64,000 bases of DNA. Origin: Sphagnum compactum. Taxonomy: Eukaryota > Bryophyta > Sphagnopsida > Sphagnales. The notes below the pieces were generated by a model that saw only the letters and a list, made by a program, of their open reading frames with translations, did not search any database and was not told the DNA's origin. Positions within the stretch are counted from its first letter, which is position 1. Each line of letters starts with the position of its first letter. Positions 12,112-22,439 of this stretch are shown piece after piece. Made by a program: the position numbers and the translations under genes. Location: the NCBI GenBank assembly GCA_965153455.1, contig OZ234497.1, positions 18,221,872-18,285,871 on the forward strand, given 5' to 3'.

Positions 12112-14889
12112 TTGAAAAAACTCGTCAAACATGGTGAACTTAAACTTTTGTTTTTTAATCTCTTCATGGTGGAAGGGTTGTTAGTATTCAATTCACTGCA
12201 ACTCTTATCTGGATCTTTCAGAGGAATCCTCACTTGATTTGCTTGAAACAAGAGAGTTTCAAAAGCAAAACTCAAACAACCAAATTGCTGCAAGGTCCTT
12301 TTCTCCCCCTTTCATTTAGCACATACACAAAGGGAATATTGAAGTACATGGGCAGTTTCAACGCATGTTTGTCGAATAATTAATCAAATTTGAAGATTTT
12401 GGTTGGAATTTTTTTTTTTTTTTTTCTTCCACAAAATTTTTTTCTTTGCAAAAGCAAAACACTTTTTGAAAATTTCAAAATCTGCTACAAATAATATAAT
12501 TAGTGTCAAAATTGCCAAGGTATTACTGTATTTGTACCTTGAACTATGCAGATCTCTGCATTCCAAGAATTGGGTTTGTTTGTTTGTTTTCTGTGTGATA
12601 CCATAGCAGAATTTTACAACAAAGTTTTTTTTTCAAATGAAACCAGCAGGCTATATAGATTCCATGTCCAACAACTTAGACACTAGCCAGAATTCTCTGC
12701 AGATGAGATAGATGCTTGGCAGAAAATGGGGAACACGGACAGACAAGAAGAGCAAAAGAAGGTACCACTAGGCAAGAATCATGAGTTTTCTTCTAACTTT
12801 GTTTGAATCCAGCTAGATAAAGAATCAGAATGAGTACTACAATACTTTGCTTAAGCCAACAATGAGGGCTGTGTTGCAAAAGTACATAAAAATAGCAGAC
12901 ATGGAGAATGTGCAAACCATTAAAGTTATCCTTAAAGTCACTCTGTATTTGGGCCCTAGTTTCACCCTGTAATCCCTGTTTTATCCCCAATTTGGGTGTA
13001 ACCATAAAGGGAAACTGTGTAGGGTTTAATAAAACTGGGATTGAAACTGGGTACCAGTTCAGAAGATTGGGAGGATTTTATTCTGACAGGACTTGGTTTA
13101 TCAAACAATACATAAGTAGCAGTAGTGAAGGTGCAGATTGTGACAAATAAGAAACTGGGGGTGAAATTCCTACGAGGATCGATTTAGGCAACCAAACCAA
13201 ATTTGGTCCTCCCTTTTTTTCTTATGCACAATGTTCATCCCGGCTTTTGATTTCATCCTCAGTTTTGGCAAAATGGGGATCCAATACCCCCAGTTTGAAG
13301 TACTTTCGCCCTAACTCAACATTACATTAGCTGAGGGTGATGAACAATGATGGATCGGTAAAATTTTTACCATGATATAACTGTGGTTATATAATAGGGT
13401 AAGCACTAGTGTTGGCCAATTATTGAGTTTTAACTTGATTATCAACCTAGTTATCAACTAGTCAGTTATTGAATTTTTGATAATTGATTAATAACCTAAC
13501 CATTTGGTATTGACATTCCAAAATCTAATAACCTACTCGGATGACCTAGTCAGCATCTAGGTAGGTTATCAATTTTAAAACACTAAACATTTTAATGATA
13601 GAGAACAAATTTAATTTAAAAAAAATCAAAATACCCTGGAACTTGTGTATAATTGACAAGTTCATTGATGGTTATTTGACGTCCTACCCTTATGCACTGA
13701 TTATTATTAAAAATAATTTATAAGATAATTAACATTCATTTTAAAGAAATATTAATATTGATAACCTAACTGATGCCCAAATCTTTTTCTATAAAAATAA
13801 CCTACCCAGTGGTTGATGGAAAAAAATCAGTAACTGACCAACAACCTCACCGAGCTGGTAATTTTTTGGCTACTCTGGATGTAAATACCATACCTGGATG
13901 AAAAACATTTCAGACTGACCGTGCCATTATTTTAGCTGGTTAGCAATGTAGTTGAGATGTAGCCAGAAGAGGGTAGGGTAACTTACCATGTTGACAGAGT
14001 TTTTTGCAATGGGTAGTATATAATAATATTCCCACAGGCAGCAACCAGCAACTGGTTGCTATGGATAATTGCAAAAGGGGGAGGAGGGGGGGGGGGGGAG
14101 AGGGGGACTGGAGATAATTATGGAACATGAGGCTCATGTGTGTGTTGAGAGTCTCATGCATGTTTCTTCTTTCAGTGTGCAGTAGTCTAGTGCTTGGGAG
14201 GGGGCGGGCATTGGGCGTTTTGTCTGGGTTGTCTGTATACCTAATTGTCTGTTCATTTGTCATAATATAAAGCAAGCTGTCGAACGAAGCTTCCACTTTG
14301 TTCAGGTCGGGGATGAATCATGATTTCATATACCTACATGAACTACCCAGCTAGCAAGACAATAATCCTCTTCTTCTTCACTCACCTGATCGTAGCTGAA
14401 ACAACAAGTCCTGGCTGTTGCAACAAAGCAAATAATCGTTTGACTTACGCCACCCTTCGCCCTCCCCCCTCCCCCCCCTCCCCCAACCAACAACAGCTAC
14501 AGCAGCAATAGCAGCATACTTTGCAGAGCGAGACAGTCGCGGGCTGTTGGGTTGGGGGGGAAAAGCTTGCAGTTGCTAAACTGCACTAGGCTAGTGGCAA
14601 TAATAATAATGATCCGGCACTTAAGATTATCCATTATAGTTATACACAGTCTTTAACTCCAGCCTTACTGGCAAGGATGAATTCCCAATACGTTTCATAA
14701 GATTGTCGACTCTACACGTTTTCTCTAGTTCCATTCAAGCACTGGGTGGTGGCACACCAGGCGGCCAGCCCATCATCCATTTGTGCTCATCCGTTGAATT
14801 GTTCCCAACAATAGGACACATCCATGGTGCTCATCCATCAATTGGTTCCTGACAATAGGTAACCCATGCTCATAGAAAGGGGTGCTAGT
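12112..14889. other. Intergenic DNA with homopolymers and TAACCTA-rich stretch
   Basis: No supported gene. From about 13,400 to 13,870 there are many GGTTAT / TAACCTA words on both strands, giving many short self-complementary pairs. A G-rich block lies at 14,075-14,105 and a C-rich block at 14,460-14,485. A 60-residue open frame near 14,320-14,511 starts with a hydrophobic stretch but has no other support. Confidence 0.45.
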
Positions 14890-15250
14890 TCAGGCCAAAA
14901 ATGGTGACCAACAGTTTTGGGAGTGAAATTTCATGCAGCCAATGAGATGGCTCCACATAGACCCAAGAGGCATAACTTTTTTTCCTTTTGGGCGGGTGGG
15001 TGGGGGGGAGGTTCATTATATTATGTCCTCACAATTCATGCCCTGCCATTATCTGAGGCCAAAATATGTGATGAATGGAGATGAGAATAGAAATTCTACT
15101 CAACCAATGAGGAAGTGGAACATGCACACCCCATAAACAATTTTTTTTCTTTTTTTGGGGGGGGGGGAGGTGTTGTTGGATTTTGTTGCTCCCAATGTGT
15201 TCCCATCAAGTTCTCAATAGCTTCTCAACATGTTCCTCAAGTTCTCAATA
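14890..15250 (+). repeat. R3 dispersed repeat, plus copy with internal duplicate
   Basis: This is the longest R3 copy, opposed to 11,430-11,670. The core 'gccaatgagatggctc' is near 14,938, and a second diverged core ('aaccaatgaggaagtgg') is near 15,100. The copy ends in repeated TTCTCAA/TTCCCA words. A G-rich tract is at 15,158-15,169. Confidence 0.65.
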
Positions 15251-16551
15251 GCAACTCACTTTGTCCCTTATGCCTTGCCCACCGTTGTCCTATTGAAAGT
15301 ACCTAATCTAGATAGGTGAATATTTTTGTATTGATTACTCATAATCCTAAACACCAGGGTAGCTGACTAGCCACACATAGGGTGACAAGAAGGGTATTGG
15401 AACTCCTAATCTGCTGGCTCAAGAGCTCACAAAGCCACACCCCCTTAGCTACCAGGGTAGGCGAATATTTGGACTTATGTGTTTCTATGCTTGGAGTGAA
15501 GAATACTTCATTATTGGGGAGTCTCAAAAGTTTCAAAACTTTGGCCGATGAAAGAGATTCAATGCAAAATAGACATTCTGAACATGGATGGCACCCACAA
15601 CTAATTAATATGGATCACACTAAAACTAGTTTCTTAGTTCAGTAGCCTTTCGCGAAGATGCTTTCAAAAATAAATTAAGAATTCGCTCCTTGTTTGGTCA
15701 GCTACTCATTATGTTTACTTTGATTTTGCTTGGTGTACATGTTTGGAAAGTTTGGAATTGATATGCATGCAATATAAGCTTTAGTGCATGAACCATCCGT
15801 TTCAACAAGAAACATAGAATTAAATCCTATGTGGATTGATATGAAAGAAGAAAAAATGATTTTGAAGACAACCTTTTTTCGTCACCAGAGGAAATCAATG
15901 AGAAAAGGATTCAAGGCCATGGTGGCTTTTGGTTTGGATGGATATTGAGATGAAAATTCATCAGAGGGATGAGCACGGGCAAGTTCCCAACAAACTCAAA
16001 AAAAGGTTCTCCTTTCCTTGTATAATAGATGCTACAGCTTTGTCCTCAAGTACATGACTCATAACTGCAGCAGTCTGTGTGAGGGATGACAGTCATCATC
16101 ATACAGAGTTGCAAGTGAAAAAAAAAAACCGCAATCCAACACAACATGCATCACGGATGACGCGAATACACCAAGAGCTCGAGAAAAAACAGCATCCAAT
16201 ATGGCATCCATCATCCATCATGGATGATTGCTAATAGACTAAAAGAGAGACTTTTAAAACCCGGGTTGAACTCCACATTCGTCGTGATGAACCATGCAAA
16301 TGAACCAAGAGAGGCTGATCGTCACAAGTTTCAGAAAATCACATCACCATTGAAACCCATGTCTGAAAACCATCACATCTTCGGTCTCCTAAAGCATGAA
16401 TGCATCAAGTGGAGTTTGATGGATGAATTCAGTTATCATCAATTCAGTTAATATTGATTTCATCATCTAGCTGCCAACACTCAACTGTAAAAACCAATGA
16501 TTCAAAACCCCCCCTCCTTCACCCCCCACTTCCCCCCTCAAACATCCCTAC
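15251..16551. other. Intergenic DNA
   Basis: No gene or RNA gene recognised. Open frames at 15,382-15,645 and 16,224-16,451 have no recognisable domains or splice context. Confidence 0.45.
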
Positions 16552-16722
16552 ACAAAAGCTGAAGGATTAGCCTATGCTTGGCTAAGATCAGGGTCATAAG
16601 TTCAACATATCCCTGGACAAAAGCTGAAGGATTATGCTTGGCTAAGATCAGGGTCATAAGTTCAACATCTCTGGACAAAAGCTGAAGTATTATATGTGTG
16701 GGTAAGATGAGGGTCATAAGTT
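16552..16722 (+). repeat. Three-copy tandem repeat of about 48-65 bp
   Basis: Copies start near 16,552, 16,617 and 16,675 at the shared word 'acaaaagctgaag'. Each continues with 'aagatcagggtcataagtt' (or 'aagatgagggtcataagtt'). The third copy is the most diverged and the shortest. Confidence 0.85.
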
Positions 16723-17250
16723 AGCAAGATCATGCTGATTATATATCTAGCAAATGTCACAAGATGTTATCAGGTAGGTAATTAACTGGATATGGAGTCT
16801 TATTTAGGGTACATTTGTCAGGCTTTTCCTAGGTTGAATCAGTGGTGGTCTCCTGGTTCCACTAACTGATTCTCTTATCTTGTTGAAGTAAACTATGGTT
16901 AAAGTAAACTACATACATTTTTAGTTAGAGAAATTTCCTAGTTTATTTGGAGGCAACCTTACATTCATGCATTTCCTTTCTTGAAAAGACGAGGGTTCTT
17001 AGTTCTTACACCTAATACTCCTGAAGAGTGGGAGATCCCCTTCCACTCTTCACGTGTAGGTGTCTTAAGCCCCCCTCCTATACCTTGGCCTCAAAGATGG
17101 ATGTGTGGATAAAAACCCATGTGTGATGACATTCCCAAAATACACCACGGTGGGGACACTCCCAACATGGGGGACGGACTTGGCTACCACCTCATACATA
17201 CTCCCATATTTGGGGGAATGCCCATCACCTTGCAGGCTTTTAACCCGGCA
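16723..17250. other. Intergenic DNA, possible retroelement debris
   Basis: Words such as 'gtaggtgtcttaagccccc' (about 17,056) recall 'ttacacct..' and 'gggagggttcttacacctg' near 59,700. They suggest pieces of the same dispersed element, not a gene. Confidence 0.4.
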
Positions 17251-17393
17251 CAAAAATGAGGAGAATTATCTTATGTATAGAAGAAGAATCATTCATTAGT
17301 GTGAATCAACAACTATGGTGGGGTTACGAAAATGTGGAGAACTATCTCATGTATAGAATATTCATTCACTAGTGTGAATCAACTATGGTGGGG
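17251..17393 (+). repeat. 76-bp direct duplication
   Basis: 17,251-17,326 and 17,327-17,393 match with small gaps. Each has 'atgtatag' followed by 'tagtgtgaatcaac' and 'ctatggtgggg'. Confidence 0.8.
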
Positions 17394-17756
17394 AAAAGTT
17401 GCATCCTGGATGAGGAAGGCCCTTGTAGAACCCATATCATCAAGGAAGGCTGCACACCCTAATAGGCTTGCCACATTAGTACATAAATCCGACACGACCA
17501 TTATCCATATTATTAAAACATGCCATGTACCAGGCCTGACATTCAAGAGAATGTAGTATTAGGATAAATACTTTGAAATGGTTGTAGTCACAACAAATCC
17601 ATCCTCTATATGTTGGCATAAATTGAACTTATATGATAAGATGGTATGAAAAATTTTAACCACAAAATTGTGTGTGGTGGGGGGAGAGGGATGGGTTTGA
17701 GGTTTGGGAAGAGAAGGTCCAATACAGTGTTGGGTGGATACCACAATCTGACACAA

Positions 17757-17817
17757 TTATTTTGAAGGTTCTCTACCTGTTATAGACCCATACATTGGTA
17801 GAGAACCTTCAAAATAA
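17757..17817. repeat. Perfect 21-bp inverted repeat (hairpin)
   Basis: 17,757-17,777 is the exact reverse complement of 17,797-17,817, separated by 19 nt. It is too short for a typical miRNA precursor as it stands. It may be a foldback element end or a chance relic. Confidence 0.85.
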
Positions 17818-19875
17818 CCTGGAACAACGAACATATGATGCGACCATGGCATATGTCAAGGAACAAGAAGGGGTTAGCCCTGGGTGGGGCCATCTTGAAA
17901 TAGTAGCTGGAGTCCACCTCCACATTTTGGGAATGGTGATGACCCTTGGGCCATAACATTGTAAAGCTCAAGGCAAAAGTTATCATGAACCTAAACATTC
18001 ATAGATACATATACTGAGGTGGATGTCGAGGACGGTTTTTACACCTACACTTAAGGAGCAGGCGTAACATCCTTCCTCTTTTCTAGGAAGGATATTTAAG
18101 AAGACAGGGTACTCTCCAAATACACTGAGGAATTGGTATGGCATATCGCCACAAGATGCACTTTATCTAAGACCTCAATGTTATCCATATTTAAAAATGA
18201 GTAACTAGTTGATAACCTTGGTATGATCTTTGACATTTATCCACCAACCAAAGGTTATAGTAAGAAGAGTTAGCTTTAGACAATGGAGCCACATGAGGTG
18301 ATATTTGTTTAAAAACCACCTTACACACTAGTTCAAAGAGTTAGAACCACCTTAAAAACCTAGCAATTGTCCAATTTGCTAGAGAGTGGAAATATTGCAT
18401 ATAAAATCCTAGTAGAAAAGAAAGAATTATATATGGAATTTGATTCTTTTACACAAATTCTACAATTACAACTGCTCATTTTTCACATGTGGTATGACAA
18501 AATAGATGGTACCATTAGGATAAGATTTAAGGCCCCCAAAAAGCCTGCACCACAAAAATAAAGAGTGCCTACCTTCCAAAGTGGAGCCCCCAAACCCATC
18601 AATTGGCTAATAATCCATAAGAACACTTTTTTTGCAAGCTACTAGTGGGTGTACGAATAGAACCAAAATTGGTTTGAAATCATGAATTCCCCAATTGACA
18701 AGGTGGTATTGACTTGGGAGGTGCATTGTGTGGTAAACCCAAAATCATCCCCCCTCAATGTAGTGACCATCCTTTGCACTATCCCAACTTCACCGATAAA
18801 ATGCACTAAAGAATTTGAAATATACAATGTCCAAGTGTGAATATAAAAAAACACATTAAAACTTGAGAAGAATTCCGTGTAGAATTCATGTATTAATGGA
18901 TGGAATTGGAACCATGGGTAACGAACTGTATGGGACAAAGGGAAGGTGTGTTTAATGTTGGTGCATAATGGGAAGCCAACCAAAGGCATCTTGAAAAGAG
19001 TGGCAAGAAATTGTTAGTACATTTTTGGAGGATGATGTTTTGGTGAAGGCAATGGCCCCTTGTGGAGTGCATAAGAAGACAAGGGTGAATGTAGACATTC
19101 AATTTGGGTTCTTCTTACCCACATACTAATAAGAGCTAAAATGGACTTTGGTGGTTCATGGACTCGTTCCAAGTATTTATATTTTAAAAAAAAATCAAAC
19201 AAAAGAAACACCACCAAAAAAAATATCACAAAATATCTTTCATGTGCTCACACTTATCTATCACAGAAAAACACTGAAACCACCCAAGTTCCAAAGTTCC
19301 AACTTACATATGTGGGTCCAAATGACATAAAATAAAGGGTTACAATTTCCTGTATATATATATATTTTAAAAATTGCTTTTCAAAATGTGGACCATCAAA
19401 ACCTAGGCCTCAAATTTCAAATTACATACCCCCTTTTTTTTAATTAAAAAAACCTTAACTAGAAAATATCTTGATCTAGTGGACAACAAGCCAACAAAGA
19501 TAAACCACACATCTTGCAAAATTGAAAAATTAAAAAAATAAAATCATACATTGAAAACATTATCATGAACTGAGTCATTATATAAAGAAAAAACTCCTTG
19601 AAAAAATACCTAAAATTCTTTAACAGCCACTCGTCTTCCCGACATAACGTGGCATGACCTAGATGGTAAGATAACCCACAAAAAGAAAAGAAAAAAAGAA
19701 ACCCATTCCAGCAAACTGTAAATAACAAACTGGGCAGCCCACCCCAGCCCAGCAAGTGTGAAAGAAGCTAGTCAGTTCCAGCAACCTAGACAACATTCCA
19801 CGTCCAGAATGAATTCACAACTCGGAATTGGATACTAACCAGGCATGAACCACACAATATTTTGCCAGAATTCAT

Positions 19876-19879
<4 letters not shown>
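17818..19879. other. Intergenic DNA
   Basis: No supported gene. The part near 17,930-18,060 ('cattttgggaatg', 'gttatcatgaacctaaacat', 'tttacacctacac') matches the order of words near 59,540-59,730, so both are probably pieces of one dispersed retroelement-like family. Confidence 0.45.

Positions 19880-19927
<48 letters not shown>
19880..19927 (+). repeat. 48-base A homopolymer
   Basis: An uninterrupted run of 48 A residues. It could be the 3' end of a retroposed RNA, LINE or SINE in plus orientation, or plain slippage. I see no clear target-site duplication beside it. Confidence 0.8.
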
Positions 19928-19930
<3 letters not shown>

Positions 19931-20589
19931 AAAAAAGACAACTAGAGGCACCCTAGGGGGGAAACCCTACTAGTTACTATAGGTACCTAAAAAGACCCCT
20001 TTTCCATACGTGTAAGTAGGCCCCACGTTTTCACACCTACCAGGTACGAAGTACGAACTCCCCGGCACTGATATTACCCACTGTCTGCACGCCGCGTGCC
20101 ACGTCCCAGCCTGTAAAAAAAAAACCCTTAATATTGTACCCTAAATAATCCCCCCTAATTGACCTATAATAATAAGCCTATCTAGGTACCTACATTTAAA
20201 TATTCAGAATTATTAATAAAAAATGGTCGCCACACGCCAAACCAGTGTGCGGCGGCTTTTCTATTGGGCCCCGCCCACAAAAGGACAGTCTGGACCTGTC
20301 CACGTCAGCCGATCTTATCCATCTGTGTACTTCCCGATTCTTCCTTTAGTATCCCTTCTTTTGTGTATCTTTTCCCCTTATCCTCTATTTCTTTTCCCTT
20401 TCTTATCCAGTTTCTTTTTTTTTTCCCCCACTCCCCCTCGGCATCCCAGAATCAATTACTTCATCCTGTTCTGCGGCTGGGCGGGTATTAGAAACGGCAG
20501 TCCGGGTATCAAGGGAGGCTCTGTTGCCGGCGGCCTGCCTCCCTGTTGTCGCGGCCCTTCTAAAAAGGTTTTGAACAAAAAATGCCCTA
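19928..20589. other. Intergenic DNA with a pyrimidine-rich stretch
   Basis: 20,320-20,440 is strongly C/T-rich on the plus strand. An open frame at 20,223-20,600 follows from this composition bias; no domain is recognisable. Confidence 0.4.
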
Positions 20590-21600
20590 TCAAGTTCTGA
20601 CCTATAACACCGGTTCTCAAAATTTTGGAAAAAAACCGGATATCCAATCAAAAAGACATGGATTCATTCTTTGCGGGTTCTTCGGTAATGGCTAAATATA
20701 TGATCCTATTGAAATGGCCCAAACCATTTTGGATTCTTGGACCCCGTGTGTCCGTGTTTTGGATATGACGAGCAAGGTGGTTCTATGATTGGGAAGAAGA
20801 GAAGGAAACCAGAACCACAGAACCACTGTTATGAACAAAATCGAATACCCGATCAACATGGGTCCTGTTCAGTATTGGGTGATTATTAGCGACAGGAACA
20901 GACCCTGATGGTTATCATGTCGGTTCTCAGGATTCATAACAGCTTCTCTCCCAAACAAATCAAAGACCCAGCTCTGGTCAAGTTCTCAAAGATGAAAAAA
21001 TTCAACCAACTGGCCAGAAACTGCCGGTTCTTTTCCCAATTCTTTCAAAGGGAGTTTGCAACAAAAACCTGAACCGACGGTTCTTTGGTTCTGATGTTTT
21101 TCAATGAAAAAGAGCCGGAGGTTCTTTTATTTTTCAAAGAACCGGAACTGGTGGCTCTCTGATGCTCACTTTTTCAAAGAACCGGGACTGGCGGGTCTCG
21201 GTTTCGGACATATTAAAGAAGAACCGACAGCCCAACACAGGTCCGGTTCAGTGTTGGGTGGTGCTTTGAGTTTTTAAAGAACCGCTGGTTCAGGTCCTTC
21301 AAATATTTCAGACCCAAAGAGCCCCTGCTTCCAATTCTTTGAAAAAAAATAAAAAAAATAAATTAAAGAACCACCAATTCCACTTATTTCGAAAACCTAA
21401 AAAAAGAAAGAACCGACGATTTTTCATGAAAGAATGGGTAAAGAACTGAACGTTCTCTCCAACTGGCTTTGACTTTCTTCATATGTTTTTGAGAACCGGG
21501 GTTAGCTCCACCAAAAATCGGTTCCTCGATGTTTTGAGGACCAGCGGGTAAGTGGCGTAGTCATGACCGGGGGGTATGTGTCCCGGATTCCAAGAACCGC
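20590..21600 (+). repeat. GAACCG/CGGTTC-rich region upstream of TPS
   Basis: Over about 1 kb the word GAACCG (or CGGTTC) and close variants recur around 20 times, often inside a longer frame such as 'caaagaaccgg.actgg.gg'. Examples are near 21,148, 21,178, 21,221, 21,278, 21,367 and 21,410. Spacing is irregular, so this is not a clean satellite. A short hairpin (CCCAACAC at 21,231 with GTGTTGGG at 21,251) lies inside. It sits directly upstream of the TPS leader and may be a decayed minisatellite or a cluster of binding sites. Confidence 0.6.
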
Positions 21601-22439
21601 CCCACGCGGGTCCTGTTCAGCTCTTTCTCTCTCTCTCTCTAACTCTTTAGCGTTCTGCGCTTGCGAGGAGCGTGTGTTTCTTTCTGTTCTCTTTTCCCTT
21701 TTGTTTTCTTCTTCTTTCTGTCGTCGCCTTCGTCGTGTTCGTCTCTTCCCCGCCCCCAACTTTCCCCCGGCGACTGTTCGCAGTGTTTTTTTCACTTTGC
21801 TTTTTCTTACTCGGGTCGTCGTCGTCGTCGTCATCGTGATCGTCGTGGTCACGCGAGCGATCAATCCAATCTTGTGACAGGAAAGAAAGAAAGAAAGAGA
21901 CACAGCAGTCCAAGACTTTTGTCTATTTTTTTCCCCTTCTTTTCCGCTGCCCTGCGGATCTATCTATCTATCTACTATCTCTTCCATCCGTCTCTTTTGT
22001 CAGTCGCAGATTTTTGCTCATTTTCATGGCAACCACAGATTGCCGGGTTGCTTCCTGCTGTTGTCGTGAAGGGTATCTGAATTTGGTGGCTTTTTCTTCT
22101 TCTTCTTCTTCTCCGGAATACTCCATCTTGTTGTTGTTGTTGTTGTTGGTATCCAACTGTGATGGCGGTGTCGCTCATGAATATGCTGCTGCTGCTGCGG
22201 ATGATGATGATGATGCATTTGGTTTGAAGCCTGGATTTGAGATTTGATGGTGTAGGAAAGAAATAAAAAATCTGTTGTTGGGTCGCTTGTTGTTGGTTTT
22301 GTAGTCGCTTCTTCTTGTGAGAGGAGCAGCAGCTTTGAAGACATGATGTGAGCGCGAACGTCGCTTTGGTTCCGTGGTTTCTGGAAGAGAGAGAGAGTGT
22401 GTGGGGATTTTTTTTTTGTTTTTTGGTGGGGTTGTGGCG
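21601..22439 (+). promoter_or_regulatory. Probable 5' leader and proximal promoter of TPS gene
   Basis: A CT dinucleotide run (about 21,622-21,642), GTC, TCT, TTG, GCT and GAT triplet runs and a GC rise precede the TPS start codon. Such CT-rich leaders are common in plant genes. An upstream open frame starting at ATG 22,026 and ending at 22,247 (73 codons) lies here. If it is retained in the mRNA it would be a uORF. The transcription start and any leader intron cannot be fixed from sequence alone. Confidence 0.5.

Noticed and set aside
14320-14511. Small secreted-protein-like open frame with a hydrophobic start
   Set aside because: No splice, promoter or homology support, and its C-terminal part is driven by a C-rich tract and CAG repeats.
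20223-20600. 125-codon open frame
   Set aside because: Follows from a pyrimidine-rich stretch that encodes Ser/Phe/Leu/Pro runs; no domain.
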